The notes under the pieces: model-generated
The model's database searches: none
What the model was told of the DNA's origin: nothing
The model's input: the letters and a program-made list of their open reading frames with translations, nothing else
Assembly (NCBI RefSeq): GCF_030687895.1
Contig: NZ_CP117452.1
Location: 3,923,501 to 3,987,500 of the forward strand
Direction of reading: 5' to 3'
Origin: Pseudomonas sp. FP198
Lineage (GTDB): Bacteria; Pseudomonadota; Gammaproteobacteria; Pseudomonadales; Pseudomonadaceae
Length of the DNA stretch: 64,000 nucleotides
Made by a program: the position numbers and the translations under genes
Part shown: in pieces, positions 53,501 through 61,100 of the stretch
Position numbering within the stretch: the stretch's first letter is position 1
How the letters are laid out: every line of letters starts with the position of its first letter

Positions 53501-54546
53501 TGCTGCAACAGCCGCGCCTCGATTTCCCCCATCTCGATGCGGAAGCCGCGGATCTTCACCTGATGGTCGAGTCGGCCTTGGTACTCGAGCACGCTATCGG
53601 CGCGATAGCGGCACAGGTCGCCGGTGCGATACAGGCGTTCGCCGGTGGTCGAGAACGGGTTCGGCACGTATTTTTCGGCGGTCATCGCCGCACGCCCGAG
53701 GTAACCCCGGGTGATGCCCGCGCCGCTCAGGTACAGCTCCGCCGAGACGCCTTGCGGCACCGCTTGCAGGTTGGCGTCCAGCAGGTAGCTGGCGGTGTGC
53801 TTGAGCGGGCGGCCGATGTTCGCCGTACCGCCGGCGGTGCGGCGGGTCCAGGTGGAATAGGTGGTGTCTTCCGAGGGGCCATACAGGTCATAAACATGCT
53901 CAACCCCACCGACCTGTGCACCCACCACCTGTGGGAGCGAGCTTGCTCGCGATGGCGTCCTGGCAGTTAGCCCCTCATCGACTGACCCACCGCTATCGCG
54001 AGCAAGCTCGCTCCCACAGGTGATAGGTGTCGGGTAGAGGGCATCCACCAGACTCTGCTTCAGCGGCTCACCGGCCAGGTTGATGATGCGCACGCTGTGC
54101 GGGATCTCGCCGCTGCGCTGCAACGCGGCGATCGCCGAAGGCACGCTGTTGATCAGGCGCACCTGGTCGCGGGCCGGCAGGTGCGGCAGTTCCAGGGCGT
54201 TGCGGGCGATGATCAGCGAGCCGCCGTTGGCGAGGGTGACAAACAGCTCCCATACCGACAGGTCGAAGCACACCGAGGTGGAAGCGAGTACGCCCTGGAT
54301 GTCGTCGCGGCTGTAGACGGTTCTGGACCAGTCGATCAGCGCCAGGACGTTTCGGTGGGCGATGGCCACGCCCTTGGGCTTGCCGGTGGAACCGGAGGTG
54401 TAGATGACGTAGGCGAGGTTGTCTGGGGTGACGCCTGTAACGGGCGCACTCAGTAGATAACGTGAAAGGTCGAGCTGATCGAGCATCAACACTTGCGTCT
54501 CGGCCGGAACCGTCAGCGTCTGCGCCACCGCCTGCTCGGTCAGCAC
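50503..54546 (-). CDS. NRPS fragment: A(Ala)-T-C plus C-terminal TauD/SyrP-type hydroxylase
   Basis: 3' part of the NRPS that begins beyond 64000; separated from the preceding coding segment by a frameshift near 54548. Adenylation domain from IYTSGSTGKPKG onward; specificity reading DLWNNALTYK, closest to alanine codes I remember. It contains a REP-derived insertion of about 37 residues just before VYDLYGPSEDTT. Carrier GGHSLLA near 468; complete condensation domain with MHHIISDGWS near 670; then, from about 990, a TauD/clavaminate-synthase-like dioxygenase (metal site FHNE and VAHARDPYEGPRK) that should beta-hydroxylate carrier-bound Asp. The stop overlaps the next NRPS start. Confidence 0.82.
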   Translation of the reverse strand: MLTEQAVAQTLTVPAETQVLMLDQLDLSRYLLSAPVTGVTPDNLAYVIYTSGSTGKPKGVAIAHRNVLALIDWSRTVYSRDDIQGVLASTSVCFDLSVWELFVTLANGGSLIIARNALELPHLPARDQVRLINSVPSAIAALQRSGEIPHSVRIINLAGEPLKQSLVDALYPTPITCGSELARDSGGSVDEGLTARTPSRASSLPQVVGAQVGGVEHVYDLYGPSEDTTYSTWTRRTAGGTANIGRPLKHTASYLLDANLQAVPQGVSAELYLSGAGITRGYLGRAAMTAEKYVPNPFSTTGERLYRTGDLCRYRADSVLEYQGRLDHQVKIRGFRIEMGEIEARLLQQAEVNDVAVLAQEGPGGQQLVAYVVAPALQQDAKTLRDQIKAHLPDYMIPAHWLFLDHLPLTPNGKLDRKALPSIETGSSQGGYEAPANELEHRIAGIWQEVLEVQQVGRNDHFFERGGHSLLATQAVSRLRKLTRYPLSLRDLFDHPQLKALAALMSETGDGAERAGDSSQVRLKAHGPRQSAPLSLVQRRLWIAEQLAGGTSAYGMPMALRLCGELSVERLMSSFAEVTRRHAVLRTAYVQDDEGDPLALIADEVRLDFPLVDLSELSPGARQEQVAQAILDNASTPIDLEQAPLLRGRILRLGPTEHVLLYAMHHIISDGWSMGLLINELVQIYGASLRGEPMPLAPLEVQYHDFALWQQALEDQGVLARQGDYWKQRLDGYHGRLDLPLDNPRGQTASYAGDALQFELPAGLSAALRRVSSAAGVTLYSTLLASFQVLLHRLCDAQDLVVGADVAGREQPELERLIGFFVNVLPLRSRFAADVAFSRFLAQTQDHLLGALEHQDLPFDQIVEAAGVPRHKGMNPLLQVLFVMNNVPVRTRSMAGLSVEFLPALQNHSKFDMALFVDEEEGQLRGNWQFATSLFGQERIQYLIRAWTALLEQIVADQDIQLGAISMPVDNVATAATPANVPGPKADKLGKFLKRSATPAARPRPALVRESLVAAPQRFPLMLEPGEPHLDVIEWIRQNRPLIEQKLAEHAGILFRGFELDGIQGFEAFAEAIQPGLYGQYGDLPKKEGGKNTYRSTPYPERKMILFHNESSHQDRWPRKQMFYCEQAAPVGGATPVVDCRLMYEKLPADLREKFEDKGLLYVRTFTDKLDVSWQHFFKTEDRLEVEARCRAGGIQWRWLDNDELQTRTPGPAVITHPITGEKSFFNQVQLHHIHWLEPDVRQDLLSMYGLERMPRHVYYGDGTPIEDEVMARIGELYEACAVRFDWHKGDVILLDNMLVAHARDPYEGPRKIVVAMGDMYDHASLERPAGAGRSVRGAFNTEESGA
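53926..54022. repeat. REP palindrome pair inside an NRPS adenylation domain
   Basis: Perfect terminal arms CACCTGTGGGAGCGAGC...GCTCGCTCCCACAGGTG enclosing a spacer of about 40 bases. The coding frame of the NRPS passes through it without a stop, adding roughly 37 residues (ITCGSELARDSGG ... SRASSLPQVV). Confidence 0.9.
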
Positions 54547-55112
54547 ACCCGTGCGCGACTGTCCTCAAGCATGTAGGCCATGCGTTCGGCCGGGTAATCC
54601 GGGTCCAGCGGCACGTACGTGCCGCCGGCCTTGAGCACCGCCAGCAAGGCGATCAGCAATCGCTCGGAACGCGGCATCGCCACGCCCACCCGCACTTCCG
54701 GGCCGACGCCCAGTTCGATGAGCTTGTGGGCCAGGCGATTGGCCCGGCCGTCGAGTTCGCTGTAGCTCAGGCGCGTGTTGGCGAAGGTGACCGCCAATGC
54801 GTCAGGAGTAGATTGCGCTTGGCGGGCGATCAGTTGGTGGATGCACAGGTCTTGTTCGAACGGCGCATCGACCGGGTTCCAGTCATGGGTCAAACGTTGA
54901 TGCTCATCGAATTCCAGCATCGACAGTTCACCCAGGCAGCGCTCGCCATTGGCGCTCATCTGCCCAAGCAACTGCGCCAGATGCGCCGCCAGCCGCTCAA
55001 CCGTAGCGGCCGAGAAGCTCGCCCGCTGATAACTCATGTGCAGCGACAACTGCCGCTCCAACCCCACCAGCAGCGTCAACGGATAGTTGGTCTGCTCCTG
55101 AGTCACGGCGAG
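54540..55112 (-). pseudogene. NRPS middle segment, end of C and start of A, out of frame on both sides
   Basis: This segment reads VTQEQTNYPLTLLVGLERQL (end of a condensation domain) through LTHDWNPVDAPFEQ and LSYSELDGRANRLAHKL to YMLEDSRARV (first part of an adenylation domain). It continues the protein of the larger upstream frame and precedes that of the downstream frame, but sits in a third frame. Restoring one base near 55109 and one near 54548 (CGG-GTG-.TG-CTG to RVLLTE) would fuse all three into one gene. The open frame extends upstream to 55460 only as a shadow. Confidence 0.8.
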
Positions 55113-58100
55113 CCAAAGCGCAAACCGTCCGGCGCGCCCTGCTCCAACGTCTGGGCGATCGGATAGTTCTCGAACACCAGCAGGCTGTCGAACAGCGCGT
55201 CGCCGCCCTGCCCGGCCCAGCGCTGGATGTCGAGCAACGCGGTGTGCTCGAACTCGCGCAGGGCCAGGTTCTGCGCCTGCACCGCTTGCAGCCAACTGTC
55301 CAGGGATTGCTCGGCCCGAGGGCTGGCGATCACTGGCAAGGTGTTGATGAACAGACCGATCTGCTGCTCGATGCCGGGCAAATCCGCCGGACGCCCGGCC
55401 ACGGTCGCGCCGAAGGCTACCGTTTCTCGACCGGTGTAGCGCTGCAACAGCAGCAGCCACGCCGCTTGCACCAGCGTGTTGACGGTGACTTTCGAGGCGC
55501 GTGCGAAGGCTTCCAGGCGGCGGGTCAGCGCTTCATTCAGAAGCTGCATATGATCGCCGTAGCCGGCGCCCGTGTCGGCCGGTTTGGCCACCGCATCGGC
55601 CAGTCGTGTTGGCGCGTCCAGCTGCTGCAGCGCCGGTTTCCAGAACGCTTCGCTGGCCGCCGCGTCCTGGCGTTGCAGCCAGGCGATGTAGTCGCGGTAG
55701 CGGCTGCCGGACACGGCGACGGATTGACCGCTGTAGCGTTGCAACACTTCGCCGAGGAGCTGCGAGTTGCTCCAGCCGTCCATGAGGATGTGATGGCAGG
55801 TGTAGATCAAGTGATAACGTTCGTCCGCCACGCGCACCACCACCAACCGCAACAACGGCGCCGCATCCAGGGCAAATCCTTGCTCGCGCTGGGCCGTTGC
55901 GAGGGCGTTCAGGTGCTCAGGCAGGTCAGCCTGCGTACGTGCGTCATGCAGCTGCAACGCGACCTCCACGCGCTTGTGCACCACCTGCAATGCACGCTTG
56001 AAATCACCCTCCCAGACAAAACCGCTGCGCAGCACGTCGTGGGCGTCGGTCGCCGCTTGCCAGGCCTGGCGGAAGCGCTCGACGTCCAGCCCTTCGACAT
56101 CCACGCGCATCTGGTTGATGTAGTGGCCGGCCTGCTGCTCGTACAACGTGTGGAACAGCATGCCCTGCTGCATCGGCGACAGCGGATAGATGTCCTCCAC
56201 GTCGCGCGCCACCAGCGGCAAGGCGTCCAACTGTTGCTGTTGCAATCCGGCCAGGGCGAAGTCCGACGGCGTGAACCCGTGGTGCCGCGGCTCGCAACAG
56301 TGGTCGATCAGCGTCTGCAATTCCCCGGCGTAATCCTCGGCCAGCGCCTGGATCGTCGCTTCGTCGAACATCTGCGAGCTGAACGTCCAGTCGATGCTCA
56401 ACTCGCCGGCATAGACGCTGCCGTTGAGCGTCAGCCAGTTGTCCAGCGGCGCCAACGGACTCTGCGCCGCGCCCGCCGATTCGCTGGCCGGGACAAACAG
56501 GCCGTCGGCGTCGTCGGCAAAGCCGCTGTCGAACTGGCCCAGGTAGTTGAAGGTGATGCGCGGCACGGGCAGCGCCGCGAGGGTGCGCCGCGTCGGTTCA
56601 TCGCCCAGGTAACGCAACACGCCGAAGCCGAGCCCTTTGTCTGGGATCGCCCGCAGTTGCTCCTTGATCGCCTTGATCGAACCTTCGGTGGTGGCCGTCG
56701 GGGTCAGGCGCACCGGGAACAGGCTGGTGAACCAACCGACGCTGCGGCTCAGGTCCACATCCTCGAACAGCGCCTCACGGCCATGGCCCTCCAATTGAAT
56801 CAAGGTCGAGGCCTGGGAAGTCCAACGGCCAATCACCCGCGCCAGCGCGGTCAACAGCAGGTCGTTGACCTGGGTGCGATAAGCCGCCGGCGCTTGCTGC
56901 AACAGGCGTCGGGTCTGGTCCTTGTCCAGTCGCGTCTGGACCTGGGTCGCGTGGCACCTGCGCACATCGCCCTCTGGACGGTCGCAAGGCAAGTCCTGAC
57001 CGGCGCCTTGCAGTTGCTCTTGCCAATACTTCAGCTGGGACTGCAACGTCGCGCTGCCTGCATGAGCCTGCAACCGCTGCGCCCAGGTCTGCGCAGCAGT
57101 GGTCTTGGCTGGTAACGCTGGCGTCTGGCCGGCCTGCAATTGCTCGTACGCCTGTTGCAGGTCCTCCAGCAGAACACGCCAGGACACGCCGTCCACCACC
57201 AGGTGATGGATCACCAGCAACAGTCGCTGGCTGCCGTCGGCCAGGCTCGCCAGCACCCCGCGCAGCAGCGTGCCTTCTTGCAGGTCGAGGCTGCGTTGGG
57301 CTTGTTCGGCCAAGCGTTCAAGGGCCGGCGCATCGGCCACCTCGGCGGTCCACAACAGCGGCGAGCGCTGCCAGAACGTACGCTGTTCGGCCAGGGTATT
57401 GTGGCGCGCGGTCCAGGTGCCTGCCTCGCAGACGAAGGCCAGGCGCAACGCATCGTGATGCTCGACCAGGGCCTGCAACGCCTGCTCCAGATGCGCGGCA
57501 TCCACGGCGCGCAAGCTTTTGAGCAACACCGACTGGTTCCAATGATGAGGCTCGGCCATGGCTTGTTCGAAAAACAACTGCTGGAACGGCAGCAATACCG
57601 TCTGCCCGACCACCGGGCCCTGATCGATGACCGGCCCGTTGTCTCCGGTCGTTGCCACCCCGGCGAGGCCCTGGATGGTCTGGTGCAGGAACAGGTCCTT
57701 GGGACTGAAATGAATCCCGGCCTGACGGGCGCGACTCACCACCTGGATGGAAATGATCGAATCGCCGCCCAGCTCGAAGAAATTGTCGGTCCGCCCTACG
57801 CGTTCGCGCCCGAGCACGCTTTGCCAGATCGCGGCCAAAGTGTTTTCCACGACGGTGACCGGGGCACTGTAGCTCTTCGGGCTGGCGCTCGGATCGGCCT
57901 TCGGCAGAGCCTTGCGCTCAAGCTTGCCGTTGGGGCTGACCGGCATTTTTTCCAGCCACACCCAGTGTTGCGGCACCATGTAGTCGGGCAAGGACTGGCT
58001 CAGATGTTCCCTGAGGCGCACTTGCAGCGCCTGGCGAACGGCGTCATCGGCGGCCAGCAGCTCGGCGCGCGCCGGCACCACGTAGGCCACCAGCAACGTG

Positions 58101-61100
58101 CCGTCCTGGGCCAGGACCACGGTTTCGCGTACCGCCTCGTGTTCGGCCAGACGCGCTTCGATTTCGCCCAACTCGATGCGCAGGCCACGGATTTTCACCT
58201 GATGGTCCATTCGCCCGGCGTATTCGATCACGCCATCGGCCCGATAACGTGCCAGGTCGCCGGTGCGATACAAGCGCTGGCCAGCGCCGAACGGCGCGGT
58301 GACGAACCGTTCGGCGGTCAACGCCGCGCGCCGATGGTAACCGCGCGCCAGCCCTTCGCCCGCCAGGTACAGCTCGCCGATCACCCCGACCGGTACCGGC
58401 GACAGCTCATCGTCGAGAATGTAGGTGCCAAGGTTGGCGATCGGCTGTCCGATCGGCACGCTGTCGCGGCCCTCCTCGACGCAGGTCCAGTGGGTCACGT
58501 CGATGGCCGCCTCGGTCGGGCCGTAGAGGTTGTACAGACTGGCATCCGGCAGTTTGGCGAACACCTGCTGCTGGGCATCCACCGGCAGCGCTTCACCACT
58601 GCAGACGATCCGCTTGAGGCTGGTGCATTCGGCGACCCGCGGGTCCTGCACGAACGCCTGGAGCATCGACGGTACGAAGTGCAGCGTGGTGATGCGCTGC
58701 GCGGTGATCAGCTCGATCAGTTGCGCCGGGTCGCGATGGGCCCCCGGCGCAGCCACCACCAGCGTCGAGCCGGTCAGCAGCGGCCAGAAGAATTCCCACA
58801 CCGACACGTCGAAACTGAACGGCGTTTTTTGCAACACACTGTCAGTCGCATCGAGGCCATAGGCCTGCTGCATCCAGCACAAGCGGTTGACCAGGGCGCA
58901 ATGGCGATTGCCCGCGCCCTTGGGCTTGCCGGTGGAACCGGAGGTGTAGATGACATAGGCCAGGTTTTCGCCGTGAACCTTGACGTCGGGATTCTCCTCA
59001 CGACTGGCATGCGACTCCTCAGCGGGCAGGTCCAGTAGCAGACTGCGCAGTCCTTGCGGGATCGGCAAGGCATCAAGCAGGTGTTGCTGGGTCAGCAGCA
59101 AACCGATGCCGCTGTCTTCGAACATATAGGCCAGGCGATCCTGCGGGTACTCAGGGTCCAACGGCACGTAGGCGCCGCCGGCCTTGAGGATCGCCAACAG
59201 CCCGAGCACCATCTCCACCGAACGTTCCACGGCGATGCCCACCAGCACATCGGGGCCGACGCCCAGGTCGATCAAGCGATGGGCCAGACGGTTGGCCCGG
59301 GCGTTGAGCTCACGGTAGCTCAGGCGCTGCTCGCCGAAGACCAGCGCAGGCGCATCCGGGGTCCGGCGTATCTGTTCCTCGATCAGCGCCTGGACGCTGC
59401 GCTCAAGCGGGTATTGCCGCGCCGTGGCGTTCCAGTCGATGAGCATGTGCCGACGCTCGTCCTCGTCCAGCAGCGACCATTGCGCCACCGGGCGGTGCAG
59501 GTCCTGCACCAGGCTGCGCAACAGGTTGAGCCAATGCCCGGCCATGCGTTCGATGGTCGCCGGCTCGAACAGGTCGGTGGCGTAGGTCAGGGCAGCGTGC
59601 AGGCCCTGGGGACTTTCGACGGTGTCCAGGCTCAGGTCGAATTGCGCGGTGCGCTGCGTCCAGCCTACGGGTTCGACGTCGAGCCCCGGCAAGGCCTTGG
59701 CAAACACCGAGGCGGTTTCGTTGCGGTGGTTGAACATCGCCTGGAACAGCGGGCTGTGGCTCAGGTTGCGCTGCGGCTGCAGGGCATCCACCAGTTGCTC
59801 GAAGGGCAGGTCCTGATGCATCTGCGCGGCCATGGCCGTCTGTTTGAGCTGTTGCAGCAAAGCGGCGCCGGTCAGGTCGCCGGGGAATTCGCTGCGCAGG
59901 ACCTGGGTGTTGACGAAGAACCCGATCAAGCGCTCGGTTTCCAGCCGTTGGCGGTTGGCGATCGGCACGCCGACGCGGATGTCGGCCTGGCCGCTGTAGC
60001 GATGCAGCAATGCCTGGAACGAGCCGAGCAACAGCACGAACAGCGTGACGTTTTCTTGCCGGGCCAAGGCCTTGAGGTCATCGCTCAAGGCGCGATCCAG
60101 CACGATCGGCAGGCGTGCGCCGCGCAGGCTTTGTTGCGCTGGGCGCGGGTGGTCGGTGGGCAGCTCCAGCAGCGGCTGTTCGCCGCCCAGTTGCGTCGAC
60201 CAATAGGCCAGTTGGCGGTCCCGCTCACCGGCCGCCATCCATTGCCGCTGCCAGACCGCGTAGTCGGCATATTGCACCGCCAAGGGCGGCAGCTGTGCCG
60301 GTTGACCTTGGACGAAAGCCGAGTACAGGCTCATCAGGTCATCGACCATCACCTGCAACGACCAGCCGTCGGAGACGATGTGATGCAGCGTCAGCACCAG
60401 CAGGTGATCTTCCTCGGCCACTTCCAACAGCGCCACGCGCAGCAGCGCGTCATTCAGCAGATCGAACGGGCGTTGCGTCTGCTGCCCGAGGAAGGCCTGG
60501 ATATCGCGCCCTTCCAGACGCTGCTCGGTGTAGTCGACTTCGCCCTGCTCACAAATGACCTGGCAGGTGCGTCCATCCTCTTCCACGAATGCGGTGCGCA
60601 AGCTTTCGTGGCGCTGGACCAGTGCGGCAAAGCTCTTGCGCAGCGCGTCCTTGTCCAATGCGCCGCGCATGCGCAACGCGGTCGGTATGTTGTAGGCGGC
60701 GCCGTCGGGGTCCATTTTCCAGAGGAACCACTGGCGCTCCTGGGCAAAGGACAACGGCAACGGCGCGTCGCGAGGCGCCGGCGTCATGGCCGGGGCCTGT
60801 TCGCCTGTCGTGGTATCGAAGGCGGCGACGAACGCCTGCAACGTGCTGTGTTCGAACAGGCTGCGCAGCGGCACTTCGATGCCGAGCACCCGACGGACCC
60901 GCGAGACCACCTGGGTCACCAGCAGCGAATGCCCGCCCAGTTCGAAGAAATTGTCTTCCAGCCCCACGCGTTCAAGCTTGAGCACGTCCTGCCAGATTGC
61001 CGCGACCTGTTGCTCGACCTCACTGCGCGGCGCCACGTAGGCCTGCTGCAAATCGCTGGCTTCAGGCGCTGGCAAAGCCTTGCGATCGATCTTGCCGTTG

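Noticed and set aside
54535..55115. Programmed ribosomal frameshifting in the NRPS
   Set aside because: Neither site has a slippery heptamer or a clear downstream pseudoknot, and two such sites in one NRPS would be unprecedented; mutation or sequence error is simpler.
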